From Rheinheimera sp. 4Y26 (lineage in GTDB: Bacteria > Pseudomonadota > Gammaproteobacteria > Enterobacterales > Alteromonadaceae), in assembly GCF_025245835.1 (NCBI RefSeq), contig NZ_JAOBWS010000001.1, positions 310,001 to 374,000 on the forward strand: a DNA stretch of 64,000 bases, in the 5' to 3' direction. Below the pieces are notes generated by a model. It worked only from the letters and a program-made list of their open reading frames with translations. It ran no database searches and was not told where the DNA came from. A program made the position numbers and the translations under genes. Numbering within the stretch: the first letter of the stretch is position 1; every line of letters begins with the position of its first letter. This document shows positions 41,470 through 50,684 of this stretch, in pieces.

Positions 41470-42257
41470 TGCAACAGCTGTTGCCGCGCATATTGTGTAG
41501 CACATTGCTGCTGGCCACCGGCGTTGTTTTGGCGGCGCAGGGTGAATATCAGCTCGGAGTAGGCACGCTGGTGGCGACTCAGCCGCATTATCCGGGCTCA
41601 GCGCAGTCGGCGAATTTTGTCTGGCCTGTACCTTATTTTACTTACCGCAGTGCGCAGCTGCAGATTGACCGGCAGGGCGCCACAGGTTTATTGGCGCAAG
41701 GTGAGCACTGGGCGCTCAACCTGAGTCTGGCCGGAGCTTTGGCTGTCGACAGTGACAAAAACCAGTTGCGTCAGGGCATGCCGGCGCTCGACTGGATCGC
41801 AGAAATTGGCCCTGCACTGGATATTCAGCTGACGCCCAAGCTGCAATTACGCTTACCGGTCAGAGCTGCTTTTGCCACAGATTTTAAACAAGGCTCAGCT
41901 ATTGGCTGGCGGTTTGAACCTCAGCTACGTTACCAACAGGAAGTGGCGACAGGCTTGCAGTGGGAGTCGGTGTTGTCGCTGGCGGCAAGCAGCAAAGCTT
42001 TTCATCAGTATTTTTATGGGGTTGCACCAGAGTACAGCCTGGCCACCAGGCCTGAATACAGCGCCAGCGGTGGTTTTAGTGGTTGGCGTTTTGCCAATGG
42101 TCTGAGTTTGCGACAAGGCGACTGGTGGTTTGCTGTGTACAGCAGATATGACTATCTGGCCGATGCTACTGTTGCCGATAGCCCATTATTGGTGAAAGAA
42201 CATCAGCTCAGTGCCGGTTTTGTCGTGGTAAAAATTCTCAAAACCGGCCTCTGGTAA
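41469..42257 (+). CDS. MipA/OmpV-family outer-membrane beta-barrel protein
   Basis: 262 residues with a signal peptide (about 1-22, VVLAA). Alternating amphipathic strands follow (YQLGVGTLVATQPHYPGS, VPYFTYRSAQLQIDRQG and the C-terminal HQLSAGFVVVKIL). MipA/OmpV proteins are barrels linked to murein-synthesis scaffolds or porin-like roles. Its ATG overlaps the apeR stop, so it is the last gene of the operon. It could help place the pigment in the outer membrane; that is inference. No clear terminator follows in the 19 bases before the convergent gene. Confidence 0.8.
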   Translation: MQQLLPRILCSTLLLATGVVLAAQGEYQLGVGTLVATQPHYPGSAQSANFVWPVPYFTYRSAQLQIDRQGATGLLAQGEHWALNLSLAGALAVDSDKNQLRQGMPALDWIAEIGPALDIQLTPKLQLRLPVRAAFATDFKQGSAIGWRFEPQLRYQQEVATGLQWESVLSLAASSKAFHQYFYGVAPEYSLATRPEYSASGGFSGWRFANGLSLRQGDWWFAVYSRYDYLADATVADSPLLVKEHQLSAGFVVVKILKTGLW

Positions 42258-42276
42258 CACTATCAGGCGAAGCGGC

Positions 42277-42666
42277 TTATTTAGCTAAGCTCAGCTGATT
42301 CATCCGAACCCGGATATCCTGGCGCAGATTGGTCACCCAATTGACGTACTGGCGATGAATTTTGCCTTTTTTCGCGTCCATATTAACCGAGTCGACATAG
42401 GTAATAGAAAAAGACTGCGGGTTGTAAGTCACGCTGGTGATGACCTTATGAGAGCGGATGTTCAGCTCGGCGTGAATTTTGCCAGGCCCCTGAGGCGTCA
42501 TCAGCCAGCCGCGGCCTGCACCAGCTTGCAGAATCGCCTGTTCCAGTTGTGGCTCTGTCAGGTTATAAGGCACAGGATCTGTGTACACTTGTTGTAACGG
42601 GGTAGACTGACAGGCGGTTAAAGCCAAAGCCAATGCGGCTGCGCTGATCAACTTCCAAAATTGCAT
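42277..42666 (-). CDS. Small lipoprotein of unknown function
   Basis: 129 residues with lipobox LTAC (Cys19). The mature part contains QAILQAGAGRGWLM and ITSVTYNPQSFSITYVDSVNM, a small alpha/beta pattern seen in unnamed gammaproteobacterial lipoproteins. GGAG-like site (AAGGAGAG) precedes the ATG. It lies 166 bases downstream of xerC on the same strand and may have its own promoter. Confidence 0.8.
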   Translation of the reverse strand: MQFWKLISAAALALALTACQSTPLQQVYTDPVPYNLTEPQLEQAILQAGAGRGWLMTPQGPGKIHAELNIRSHKVITSVTYNPQSFSITYVDSVNMDAKKGKIHRQYVNWVTNLRQDIRVRMNQLSLAK

Positions 42667-42832
42667 GGTGCTCTCCTTGTGGTAAAAAGGGCGCCATTGT
42701 TAAAGATTTAGCCGGAAAATTCCAGTATTTGTTAGCTTGCAATGGTGCTCTGGCTAACAATTTCTCCGGGTTGTCTGAGCCAGCAACCTTTGGCCTGTTA
42801 TTCAGCTCTGTGTGCAGCTCAGGCTGTCAGCG

Positions 42833-43738
42833 CTATTTTTTTGCCCTTGGATGTGCGGCATCATACACCTTGGCCAGATGCTGAAAATCCAGATGGGTAT
42901 ACACCTGAGTGGTGCTGAGGTTGGCGTGGCCTAAAAGTTCCTGCACGGCGCGCAGGTCGCCGCTTGATTCGAGCATATGGCTGGCAAAAGAGTGGCGCAG
43001 CATATGCGGGTGTACGTTTTGCTCCAGGCCCTGGCGTGCCGCCCAGAGTTTGACTCTGCTACGCACATGGCGCGCACTGATGCGGCTTTTTTGCCGGCTT
43101 AAAAAGAGCGCATCCGGCTCAGGTCCGACAAAAGCCGGCCGCAGCGCGAGCCAGCGCTGCAGTGCCTGCATCGCCAGCCGGCCAATAGGTAAAATGCGTT
43201 CTTTATTGCCTTTACCCCGCACGCGAATTTGTTGTTCGCTAAACGAAATATCCTGCAGATTGGCATTCACCAGCTCTTCAAGGCGCAAGCCAGAGCTGTA
43301 AAACAGTTCCATCATGGCCTGATCGCGACAGGCTAAATCATCATCCGGTTCCTGAATATCCAGCAGCCGGTTCATCTGATCAACATCAAGGTTTTTTGGC
43401 AAAGGCCGCGCCGATTTGGGCACTTTTAAATAAGCCGCCGGATTATCCTGCAGCTGTTTTAACGCAACAAAATAACGATAAAAACTGCGCAGCGCTGCAG
43501 CCCGCAGTGCCAGACTGCGTGGTTTTAAACTGGTGCGGCAGGATAACAAATGTTGTTGCAGCTGTTGCTGGCTGAGATAACGCCAGTGACTGGCCTGGCT
43601 TTGCAGCTGACTGGCCACAGCGCTCAGTTGTTGCTGATAACTGGCCAGGGTTTGTTTGCTATAACCGCGTTCAAACTGCAGATAAGCCAGAAACTGGCTA
43701 AGCCAGGGCTGGAAATCGGCCAGTTCAGTTTTTGTCAT
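42833..43738 (-). CDS. xerC: Site-specific tyrosine recombinase XerC
   Basis: 301 residues from the ATG at 43738, which overlaps the DUF484 gene by 14 bases; the frame extends upstream without homology. Catalytic residues are all present: R152, K176, H245, R248, H271 and the nucleophile Y280. With XerD it resolves chromosome dimers at dif. The neighbours dapF and DUF484 are the usual ones; the usual next gene, yigB, is missing here. Confidence 0.95.
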   Translation of the reverse strand: MTKTELADFQPWLSQFLAYLQFERGYSKQTLASYQQQLSAVASQLQSQASHWRYLSQQQLQQHLLSCRTSLKPRSLALRAAALRSFYRYFVALKQLQDNPAAYLKVPKSARPLPKNLDVDQMNRLLDIQEPDDDLACRDQAMMELFYSSGLRLEELVNANLQDISFSEQQIRVRGKGNKERILPIGRLAMQALQRWLALRPAFVGPEPDALFLSRQKSRISARHVRSRVKLWAARQGLEQNVHPHMLRHSFASHMLESSGDLRAVQELLGHANLSTTQVYTHLDFQHLAKVYDAAHPRAKK

Positions 43739-44423
43739 AACGTGGCAACACCACGGCCAGTAATTTGGCGATATGGTCGAGAAACAGCGTGTCCATGCTG
43801 GGCTGGAAATGGTCGTCCAGCTCACTGCCAAAGGCCAGCAGCGCCAATGGTTTATCCACCTGACTGATTTGCAGCAGCGCCACCGAATGGATGGTGGGCG
43901 GGAATAAGGTGGCCATTTCGTCTTTATTGAGCCTGCCAAAATAATAACTGCGGTGTTGCAGCCGGTGCTGCAGCACCAGTTGCAGGCCGCTGAAATGTTC
44001 GCCCATGGCTTCATGATTAAAGTCGAGCAGGGTGCAGGCATGCACCTGGGGCATTTTATTGGCAAAAGCGCTGAGCGCTATGGTGATATCGGTGCGTTGA
44101 CGGGCTGACAATAAATCCAGATGCAGCTGATTCAGCGCAAAAAAGATATGTTCGTTTTGCCGGGCCACACTCATCAGCCGGGTGATGTCTTCTTCCAGGC
44201 CACGGATGCGTTCGCGCTGCATTTCCAGCTGGCGTTCCACCAGGGAGACGGCACCACGCTGGGCATGCGGCAGCCTTAACCTGTTCAGCAATTCGGGGTG
44301 ATGCTGAAAAAACGCCGGATGTTCCAGTAAATACTGATAGACCAGCTCGTCCTGCAGCATGGCTTTATCCTGGTCGTTCAGTTCGTTTAACCCGGTTTGG
44401 GCACCGGTTATTCCATCCGTCAT
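43725..44423 (-). CDS. DUF484 protein (GAF-like fold)
   Basis: 232 residues. It has the N-terminal [29 protein letters not shown] segment (landmark [12 protein letters not shown]), a helical linker with [10 protein letters not shown], and a GAF-like C-terminal part. The family almost always sits between dapF and xerC; its function is unknown. It overlaps dapF by 4 bases and xerC by 14, forming a tight operon. Confidence 0.92.
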   Translation of the reverse strand: MTDGITGAQTGLNELNDQDKAMLQDELVYQYLLEHPAFFQHHPELLNRLRLPHAQRGAVSLVERQLEMQRERIRGLEEDITRLMSVARQNEHIFFALNQLHLDLLSARQRTDITIALSAFANKMPQVHACTLLDFNHEAMGEHFSGLQLVLQHRLQHRSYYFGRLNKDEMATLFPPTIHSVALLQISQVDKPLALLAFGSELDDHFQPSMDTLFLDHIAKLLAVVLPRYDKN

Positions 44424-45250
44424 AACACCAGCTGTCCGTCAAATACATGTTCTGCCGGGCCTGTCATTTTGACCGGCTGGCCTGGACCGTTCCAACGAAT
44501 ATGCAAGGTTCCGCCGGGTAAATCAACCCTGACATTGTTGCCTAAGGTTTTTTGCAATTGCCCCACCACAGCAGCAGCGCAGGCGCCAGTGCCACAAGCC
44601 AGGGTTTCACCGGCACCACGCTCCCACACCCGCAATTTAATATGCGATGGGCTTAACACCTGCATAAAACCAATATTGGCGCGTTCGGGGAAACGTTCGT
44701 GATTTTCAAACTCCGGCCCCCAGCTATGCACCGGCGCTTTGTCGATATCATCCACTGTGATCACCGCATGCGGGTTGCCCATCGACACCACACCACACAA
44801 AGTGGTGGCATTTTCGGCGTGCAGAATGTAATTCACTTCCTGTTTTTGCGCTTTAAACGGCACTTTGGCAGGTTCAAACTGGGGCACACCCATATTGACT
44901 GTGACCTGACCGTCCTGCTCCACATAAAGCACAATTTTGCCGGATTTGGTGCTGACATTAATTTTGTATTTGTTGGTCAGGCCCTTAGTGCGGACAAACT
45001 TGGCAAAACAGCGGGCGCCGTTGCCACATTGTTCTACTTCAGAGCCGTCGGCATTAAAAATCCGGTAATGAAAATCCAAATCCGGATCATAAGGCGGTTC
45101 CACCATTAATAACTGGTCAAAACCAACGCCAAAATTACGGTCGGCCAGCGCTTTGATTTGCTCTTTAGTCAGAAACACGTTCTGACTGACGGCATCGACC
45201 ATCATAAAGTCGTTGCCAAGTCCGTGCATTTTAGAAAACTGTAATAACAT
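44420..45250 (-). CDS. dapF: Diaminopimelate epimerase
   Basis: 276 residues from the ATG at 45250; AAGG lies 6 bases upstream and the protein opens with the expected [11 protein letters not shown]. The two catalytic cysteines are C75 (EQCGNGARC) and C219 (LACGTGA). It converts LL- to meso-diaminopimelate for lysine and peptidoglycan. The upstream extension to 45343 would overlap lysA and is rejected. Confidence 0.96.
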   Translation of the reverse strand: MLLQFSKMHGLGNDFMMVDAVSQNVFLTKEQIKALADRNFGVGFDQLLMVEPPYDPDLDFHYRIFNADGSEVEQCGNGARCFAKFVRTKGLTNKYKINVSTKSGKIVLYVEQDGQVTVNMGVPQFEPAKVPFKAQKQEVNYILHAENATTLCGVVSMGNPHAVITVDDIDKAPVHSWGPEFENHERFPERANIGFMQVLSPSHIKLRVWERGAGETLACGTGACAAAVVGQLQKTLGNNVRVDLPGGTLHIRWNGPGQPVKMTGPAEHVFDGQLVL

Positions 45251-45293
45251 GCCAACCTTATCTGTTGCTGCCTGATTGCAGTTATTGTTGCCG

Positions 45294-46550
45294 TTATTCC
45301 GGCAACAATTGTTCACCTTGCCACAGGTCCTGCCATTGTTCACGGCGGCGCACCAGATAAGTGCTGCTGCCGTCCACCAGTACTTCAGCGGCGCGTGGCC
45401 TGCTGTTGTAGTTGGAACTCATGGTAAAACCATAAGCGCCGGCTGAACGCACCGCCAGTAAATCACCCGGTGCTATGGCTAAATCGCGGTCTTTGCCAAG
45501 GAAATCGCCGGTTTCACAGACCGGGCCTACCACATCATAACGTTGGGCCTTGAGTTCTGCTTTCAACTGCACAGGCACAATATTCATCCAGGCACTGTAC
45601 AGCGCCGGACGAATCAGGTCGTTCATGGCGGCATCAACAATAGCAAAATTCTTTTCCTGGCCCGGTTTTAAGTATTCCACTTTTGTTAATAACACACCGG
45701 CGTTGGCCATAATGGCACGGCCTGGTTCAAACAGCAGCGTTAAATGTGGATATTTGGCCAGACGTTTGACCACTTCAGCGGCATATTCGGCCGGATGCGG
45801 CGGCGTTTCATCCAGATAAGTCACGCCTAAACCACCGCCAATATCAATATGGGACAACATAATGCCGAGACTGGAGAGTTTATCAATCAACAGCAGCAGT
45901 TTATCCAGCGCATCTAAAAACGGCTGGGTTTCAGTAAGCTGTGAGCCAATATGACAATCCACACCACAAACTTTTAAGTGGCTGGCCTGTGCCGCCACCT
46001 GATACATGGCCACAGCGTCGTTAATATCAATACCAAACTTATTGGCCTTCAGGCCGGTAGAAATATAAGGATGGGTTTTGGCGTCGATATCCGGATTGAC
46101 CCTGATGGAAACCGGGGCAATTTTATTCAGGCGGCTTGCCACCTGCTGAATACGGTAAAGCTCGGCTTCGGATTCAACATTAAAACATTTAATGCCGGTA
46201 TTAAGCGCAAACTCAATCTCAGACTCAGCTTTACCTACACCGGAAAACACCACTTTGCCAGGGTCGCCACCGGCTTGTAACACCCGGCGTAATTCACCTT
46301 CAGACACAATGTCAAAACCACTGCCAAGCCGAGCCAGCAAATTTAACAAGGCAATATTGCTGTTGGCTTTGACCGCATAACATACCAGGTGCGGATGTGC
46401 ACCCGCCGCATTGGCAAATGCCTGATAATGCCGCTCTAAAGTGGCGCGGGAATAAACATAAGTGGGAGTGCCGTATTGGGCGGCGATATCGGCCAGTTTG
46501 ACCTGTTCGGCCAGCAGCTCTGGCCCCTGATAATTAAAATAATCCACCAA
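45294..46550 (-). CDS. lysA: Diaminopimelate decarboxylase
   Basis: 418 residues, fold-type III PLP enzyme. The PLP lysine is K61 in [20 protein letters not shown] and CETGDF with the partner-chain cysteine are present. It makes lysine from meso-diaminopimelate, the last step of the pathway that dapF feeds. It lies 2 bases downstream of lptM and 43 bases before dapF. Confidence 0.96.
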   Translation of the reverse strand: MVDYFNYQGPELLAEQVKLADIAAQYGTPTYVYSRATLERHYQAFANAAGAHPHLVCYAVKANSNIALLNLLARLGSGFDIVSEGELRRVLQAGGDPGKVVFSGVGKAESEIEFALNTGIKCFNVESEAELYRIQQVASRLNKIAPVSIRVNPDIDAKTHPYISTGLKANKFGIDINDAVAMYQVAAQASHLKVCGVDCHIGSQLTETQPFLDALDKLLLLIDKLSSLGIMLSHIDIGGGLGVTYLDETPPHPAEYAAEVVKRLAKYPHLTLLFEPGRAIMANAGVLLTKVEYLKPGQEKNFAIVDAAMNDLIRPALYSAWMNIVPVQLKAELKAQRYDVVGPVCETGDFLGKDRDLAIAPGDLLAVRSAGAYGFTMSSNYNSRPRAAEVLVDGSSTYLVRRREQWQDLWQGEQLLPE

Positions 46551-46552
46551 AT

Positions 46553-46753
46553 TTACCTTTGCGATTGGCCGGGCTGTTGGGTTGCTTCTTGCTGCGCAGA
46601 TTCAGCTGCAGTTGCACTGGTCTGTTGTTGTGATTGTGGCGTATTGCTGGCTGCTTTGGTTTTTGGCAGGGTTAAATCCCCTTTTTGGCCACAACCGGTG
46701 AGCAACAGACAAAGCGCCAGCAGGCAGAACATAGATTGAGTCACAGCTTTCAT
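46553..46753 (-). CDS. lptM: Small lipoprotein LptM (YifL family)
   Basis: 66 residues. Signal with lipobox LTGC (Cys21) followed by the diagnostic GQKGDLTLP. LptM assists disulfide maturation of the LptDE LPS translocon in the outer membrane. The C-terminus is a Gln/Ser/Thr-rich tail. First gene of the lptM-lysA-dapF-DUF484-xerC unit, divergent from cyaY. Confidence 0.88.
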   Translation of the reverse strand: MKAVTQSMFCLLALCLLLTGCGQKGDLTLPKTKAASNTPQSQQQTSATAAESAQQEATQQPGQSQR

Positions 46754-46760
46754 CGTTTCT

Positions 46761-46789
46761 GTTTCTTTAATTTTTCAGCGCTCTATAAT
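46761..46789 (+). promoter_or_regulatory. Candidate promoter for cyaY in the divergent lptM-cyaY gap
   Basis: A perfect TATAAT lies at 46784-46789, about 37 bases before the cyaY ATG. The -35 region (around 46761-46767, TTTCTT) is weak. The same 72-base gap must also contain the lptM promoter; a TTGCTT/TATAGA-like pair on the minus strand overlaps it. Confidence 0.5.
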
Positions 46790-46825
46790 CGCATCCTTAG
46801 CAGCAAAAGCAAACAGGTGAAGCCG

Positions 46826-47143
46826 ATGAATGACGTAGAATATGATGAGTTGACCGACAGCGTTTTGCTGGCGGTGGAAGAAGCCATCGAAAATATGGAT
46901 CTGGATTTGGATTATGAGAACCATGGTGGTTTGCTCAGCATCACTTTTCCGGACAAAAGCAAAATAATCATTAATAAACAACCACCGCTGCACCAGCTGT
47001 GGGTGGCGACCAAATTTAACGGTCACCATTTTGAATATCAGAACGGCCAATGGATTGATAACAGAACCGGCACTGAGTTCTGGACTTTATTAAATGACGC
47101 AGCCTCGCGTCAGGCCGGGCAGAGTGTGGAGTTTGTGCGTTAA
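46826..47143 (+). CDS. cyaY: Frataxin-like iron-sulfur assembly protein CyaY
   Basis: 105 residues from the ATG at 46826. Acidic first helix (MNDVEYDELTDSVLLAVEEA) and the conserved sheet GGLLSITFPDKSKIIINKQ and LWVATKFNGHHFEY. It binds iron and tunes IscS activity. AGG-type ribosome site upstream; an in-frame start further upstream would run into lptM. Confidence 0.93.
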   Translation: MNDVEYDELTDSVLLAVEEAIENMDLDLDYENHGGLLSITFPDKSKIIINKQPPLHQLWVATKFNGHHFEYQNGQWIDNRTGTEFWTLLNDAASRQAGQSVEFVR

Positions 47144-47812
47144 ATGAATCAGTTACCTTTTGTAGATGTAAAGTCCCCGGGCCCAACCACAGCGGCCGTG
47201 ATTTGGTTACATGGCCTGGGCGATTCCGGCCATGGTTTTGCCCCTATCGTGCCTGAGCTGCGCCTGCCAGCCGGTCATGGGGTGCGGTTTTTGTTCCCAC
47301 ACGCACCTGAGCGCCCGGTCACCATCAACAATGGTTATGTAATGCGCGCCTGGTACGACATTAAAACCATGGACTTACAAAACCGCGCTGATGAAGAAGG
47401 CGTGCGTCAGTCGGCTACTTTAGTGCAGGCGCTGATAGACAAAGTGATTGCATCAGGTGTGCCGGCAGAAAAAATTATGCTGGCCGGTTTTAGTCAGGGT
47501 GGGGTCATAGCGCTGCATCTGTTACCGCGCTTGCCTTATAAAATTGCCGGTGTGATGGCGCTTTCTACCTATATGGCGGTGCCGGATAAACTCAAAGATG
47601 AAATGAATACGCTGAATAAAACCACGCCGGTATTTTGTGCCCATGGTGTGGCCGACCCTGTGGTGCCATTGCAGGCTGGTCAGGCGGCATTTAACAACCT
47701 AAAATATGCAGGCTTTAATGTGCGCTGGCAGGACTACCGGATGGAGCACAGCGTCTGCGCTCAGGAGGTGGATGATATCAGCCGCTTTATTCAGCAGCTG
47801 TTTTGTGTGTAA
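47144..47812 (+). CDS. Carboxylesterase / lysophospholipase-like alpha/beta-hydrolase
   Basis: 222 residues of the phospholipase/carboxylesterase (EstB, APT1-like) family. LHGLGDSG at 22-29 forms the oxyanion loop; the triad is S117 (GFSQGG), D171 (GVADPVVP) and H202 (MEHSVC). Cytoplasmic. Starts on the base after cyaY, so they share a transcript. Family members hydrolyse short esters or acyl groups on lipids and proteins. Confidence 0.9.
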   Translation: MNQLPFVDVKSPGPTTAAVIWLHGLGDSGHGFAPIVPELRLPAGHGVRFLFPHAPERPVTINNGYVMRAWYDIKTMDLQNRADEEGVRQSATLVQALIDKVIASGVPAEKIMLAGFSQGGVIALHLLPRLPYKIAGVMALSTYMAVPDKLKDEMNTLNKTTPVFCAHGVADPVVPLQAGQAAFNNLKYAGFNVRWQDYRMEHSVCAQEVDDISRFIQQLFCV

Positions 47813-47854
47813 CAGCACTTTGTGCCAGCAAACAAGCGATAACCTATAACCAAC

Positions 47855-47879
47855 AGCCGGTCTGAACCACCGGCTTTTG
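47855..47879 (+). terminator. Weak rho-independent terminator after the esterase gene
   Basis: AGCCGGT (47855-47861) pairs with ACCGGCT (47869-47875) over a 7-base loop, followed by TTTT. The T-run is short, so read-through into the DUF2914 gene 20 bases on is possible. Confidence 0.45.
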
Positions 47880-47898
47880 ATGACGCCAGAGAAAAGAC

Positions 47899-48840
47899 GT
47901 GTCCGAACAATCTGCCAAACTCAGGGTAAAAGTCACTTTGCACCGCGACTTGCCAGTGCCGCCGCCGGCAAAGTTGCAATATGCCAAAGCCCCGCTGTCA
48001 AAAACCAGGCTGCTGTTTGCTACTGGCTTGTTGCTGCTGGCCGCTTTGGGGTTTTGGCAATACTGGGTTTCTGGCACTCAGAGCGAGCAATCAGCGGATA
48101 CGAAGCTAAGTGCTGAGCTGAATGCTGAGGTCGTGCCGCAAGCGGATCTGTTAAACAACACCGCGCATGTTTCCGAAGCGGAGCAGGCCGCTTTGGCAAA
48201 CAAGGCCGACACAGAAACGACTGAAACTGCAGCCGTAGGTGCAAGCACAGCGCAAAACAGTCCTGCTAAAGACGACAGTACAGCGCCGGCTACAGAAGAC
48301 TTGACCGAAAACACTGCAGAAAACTCTCCAGAAAATACGGCGCAGTTGTCGCCTGCAGCACAAAGCAACAATAGCGACATTAAAAACAGCGCTGTTTTGC
48401 TGGCAACTTCAGCTCAGGCCATGCCAAAAAGCAGCAATGCAACTGGCACACTTGCGCCACAATCTGCGGCAGAACCTCAAACAACCGCTGTTGCAACCGA
48501 CAATTTGCCCAAACTGCCGGACGGTTTTAGCCGTATTGTGCTGGCGGCCGATATGGAACAGTTAGAGCCGGGCCGTCCGGTAGCGCAGTTGGTGGCGAAA
48601 AAAGACATTCAGCGGCTGTATCTATTTACTGAACTCAAAGGTTATGCCGGACAACAACTGAAACATCGCTGGTCTTTTAATGGGGTAGTGCAAACCGAAG
48701 CCTTGCTCACTATCGAAGACTCCCCCTGGCGTACCTACAGTGAAAAATGGCTGTTACCGGACCAACTGGGCGCCTGGCGGGTCGAAATTATTGATCAGCA
48801 GCAAAATGTCCTCTACTCACACGACTTTCAATATCAATAG
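47899..48840 (+). CDS. DUF2914 single-pass membrane protein
   Basis: 313 residues, GTG start. A basic N-terminus, one transmembrane helix (about 37-57), a long disordered Ala/Thr/Glu/Ser-rich linker (about 58-205) and a C-terminal DUF2914 domain (LFTELKGYAGQQLKHRWSFNGVV, landmark HRWSFNG; then WLLPDQLGAWRVEI). Topology places the domain in the periplasm. Function unknown. It lies 83 bases before hemC. Confidence 0.85.
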   Translation: MSEQSAKLRVKVTLHRDLPVPPPAKLQYAKAPLSKTRLLFATGLLLLAALGFWQYWVSGTQSEQSADTKLSAELNAEVVPQADLLNNTAHVSEAEQAALANKADTETTETAAVGASTAQNSPAKDDSTAPATEDLTENTAENSPENTAQLSPAAQSNNSDIKNSAVLLATSAQAMPKSSNATGTLAPQSAAEPQTTAVATDNLPKLPDGFSRIVLAADMEQLEPGRPVAQLVAKKDIQRLYLFTELKGYAGQQLKHRWSFNGVVQTEALLTIEDSPWRTYSEKWLLPDQLGAWRVEIIDQQQNVLYSHDFQYQ

Positions 48841-48923
48841 CAGTTATACTAGCGCCAGTTTTTTAACCGGCAGTGTGACCTGACACACAGCCGTGTTTAG
48901 CCTTCAGACACAGGTTTTTTTGC

Positions 48924-49856
48924 ATGACTTCATTGATCCGTATCGCCACCCGTAAAAGTGCGCTTGCGTTATGGCAGGCCGAATTTGTCAAAGCACAGCT
49001 GCAGCATTTTCATCCGGGCTTGCAGGTGGAGCTGGTGCCGATGTCTACCCAGGGCGACAAAATTCTCGACACGCCTTTAGCGAAGATTGGCGGTAAAGGT
49101 TTGTTTGTGAAAGAGTTAGAAACTGCCATTTTAGAAGGTCGTGCCGATATTGCCGTGCACAGTATGAAAGATGTGCCGGTGGAATTCCCTGAAGGTTTGC
49201 AGTTGCAAACCATTTGTGAGCGCGAAGATCCGCGCGACGCTTTTGTGTCGAACAACTTTGCCAGCCTGGATGAACTGCCGGCTGGTGCTGTGGTGGGGAC
49301 TTCCAGTTTACGCCGTCAGTGTCAGCTTAAAGCCAAGAGGCCGGACCTGCAGATCCGCGACCTGCGCGGCAACGTCAACACCCGTTTAGCCAAATTAGAT
49401 GCCGGTGAATATGACGCTATTATTCTGGCGGCAGCTGGTCTTATCCGCCTTGGTTTTGCAGATCGTATCCGTACCCATTTAGCTGTGGAGCAAAGCCTGC
49501 CGGCCAATGGTCAGGGTGCTGTAGGTATTGAATGTCGCAGCAACGACAGCGCTATTCATGCCTTACTGGCGCCGCTGGAACATCTGGCCACCCGTCAGGC
49601 AGTGCTGGCCGAACGGGCAATGAACCGCCGTTTACAAGGTGGCTGCCAGGTGCCTATTGGTGCTTTTGCCGTGCATCAGAGCGATGAGCTTTGGTTACGC
49701 GGTTTGGTGGGCTCTTTGGATGGCCAGCAAATTTTACATGCAGAGGTCAAAGGCCCGGCCAGCGAAGCAGAAGCTTTGGGTTTACAACTGGCGGAACAGC
49801 TGCTGCAACAAGGTGCAGCTGCTATTCTCAAAGCTGTTTATCAGACGGCCCCATAA
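48924..49856 (+). CDS. hemC: Porphobilinogen deaminase (hydroxymethylbilane synthase)
   Basis: 310 residues. [17 protein letters not shown] opening, active-site Asp in [20 protein letters not shown], and the dipyrromethane-cofactor cysteine C241 in QGGCQVPIG. It joins four porphobilinogens in heme synthesis. A TATACT at 48845-48850 could be a -10 element, but no good -35 goes with it. Confidence 0.97.
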   Translation: MTSLIRIATRKSALALWQAEFVKAQLQHFHPGLQVELVPMSTQGDKILDTPLAKIGGKGLFVKELETAILEGRADIAVHSMKDVPVEFPEGLQLQTICEREDPRDAFVSNNFASLDELPAGAVVGTSSLRRQCQLKAKRPDLQIRDLRGNVNTRLAKLDAGEYDAIILAAAGLIRLGFADRIRTHLAVEQSLPANGQGAVGIECRSNDSAIHALLAPLEHLATRQAVLAERAMNRRLQGGCQVPIGAFAVHQSDELWLRGLVGSLDGQQILHAEVKGPASEAEALGLQLAEQLLQQGAAAILKAVYQTAP

Positions 49857-49859
49857 TTG

Positions 49860-50684
49860 ATGAACAACCCGGCACCATTTCAGCCTAGCCAGATACCTCA
49901 GCTTACCGGCGCAACAGATTTTCCGGTGCTGATCACCAGACCTGCCGGCAAAGCAGACAACTTGCTGGCTGGCCTGGATGAACTGGGCATTGGTTATACC
50001 TATCAGCCGCTGATCACCACACAGCTGATGCCATTACGTGCCCGGGATATCCAGCATCTGCAACAGGCGGAGCTGGTGATTTTTGTGTCTGTGTCGGCTG
50101 TAACTTGTCTGGAACAACAATTTGATTTAACCAGCCTGACCCAGCCGCTGCTGGCGGTGGGCGCAACCACAGCTTCTGTGCTGGAGCGCAGCTGTGGCCG
50201 TGCTGTGACTGCGCCTTTGGATCAGCGCAGTGAAGGGGTGTTGGCACTGCCGCAACTGCAGGATGTGGCCGGCCGCGACATAGTGATAGTGCGCGGAAAT
50301 GGTGGCCGCGAGCTGATTAAACAGGGTTTATTGGCCCGCGGCGCCAAAGTTACTTATGTGCAAAGTTATAAAAGAGTGCCCTTGCCGCTGGATGGTCAGC
50401 GCTTGTCAGACCAGTGGCGCCAGCAACAAATTCAATGTATCGTAGTGACCAGTAACGAAATTTTATCCCTGCTGCTACAATCCCTGCCCGAAACTGCCCG
50501 GCCCTGGCTGGCACAGCGGCAATGGATTATGGTCAGCCAGCGCATGGCCGAAACGGCCGTTGCCAGCGGGATCCCGATGACCAACATTTTTCTGGCAGCC
50601 AGTGCCAACGATCAGGCGTTGTTGGAAGCTATTTGTCAGTTAAGAAGGAAATTCCATGAGCGAGCTCAGTCCAATGCTGAATAA
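49860..50684 (+). CDS. hemD: Uroporphyrinogen-III synthase
   Basis: 274 residues from the ATG at 49860 (a TTG in frame three bases earlier is less likely). Two-lobed fold with VLITRPAGKA, FVSVSAVTCL, VRGNGGRELI and IVVTSNEILSLL. It closes hydroxymethylbilane with inversion of ring D. It sits 3 bases after hemC, and hemX starts inside its last 29 bases. Confidence 0.92.
   Translation: MNNPAPFQPSQIPQLTGATDFPVLITRPAGKADNLLAGLDELGIGYTYQPLITTQLMPLRARDIQHLQQAELVIFVSVSAVTCLEQQFDLTSLTQPLLAVGATTASVLERSCGRAVTAPLDQRSEGVLALPQLQDVAGRDIVIVRGNGGRELIKQGLLARGAKVTYVQSYKRVPLPLDGQRLSDQWRQQQIQCIVVTSNEILSLLLQSLPETARPWLAQRQWIMVSQRMAETAVASGIPMTNIFLAASANDQALLEAICQLRRKFHERAQSNAE

Larger units (their letters stand above)
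25086..42257 (+). other. Aryl polyene (APE) pigment biosynthesis operon
   Basis: Nineteen plus-strand genes overlap or nearly touch. The order matches the E. coli-type ape clusters from apeC to apeR: chain-length-factor-like protein, acyltransferase, two carrier proteins, membrane protein, ligase, dehydratase, glycosyltransferase, acyltransferase, thioesterase, LolA-like, MMPL exporter, DUF3261 lipoprotein, ketosynthase, dehydratase, ketoreductase, ketosynthase. Extra members are an ammonia-lyase, a halogenase-like flavoprotein and a terminal MipA-type porin-like protein. Products of this class are aryl-headed conjugated polyenes anchored in the outer membrane that protect against oxidative stress. 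Gene letters are assigned by order and homology. Confidence 0.9.

Noticed and set aside
42667-42832. GTTAGC/GCTAAC inverted arms after xerC as a terminator
   Set aside because: Six-base arms with a 16-base loop and no T-run are too weak to call.
43739-44065. Long upstream extension of xerC
   Set aside because: It runs through the DUF484 coding region in another frame and is Trp/Cys-rich, unlike any recombinase. The conserved start is at 43738.
48078-48380. Minus-strand frame opposite the DUF2914 linker
   Set aside because: It is a shadow of a low-complexity Ala/Thr/Glu linker, which keeps other frames open by composition.
48845-48850. TATACT as the hemC promoter
   Set aside because: No acceptable -35 element at a usual distance; kept only as a remark in the hemC entry.
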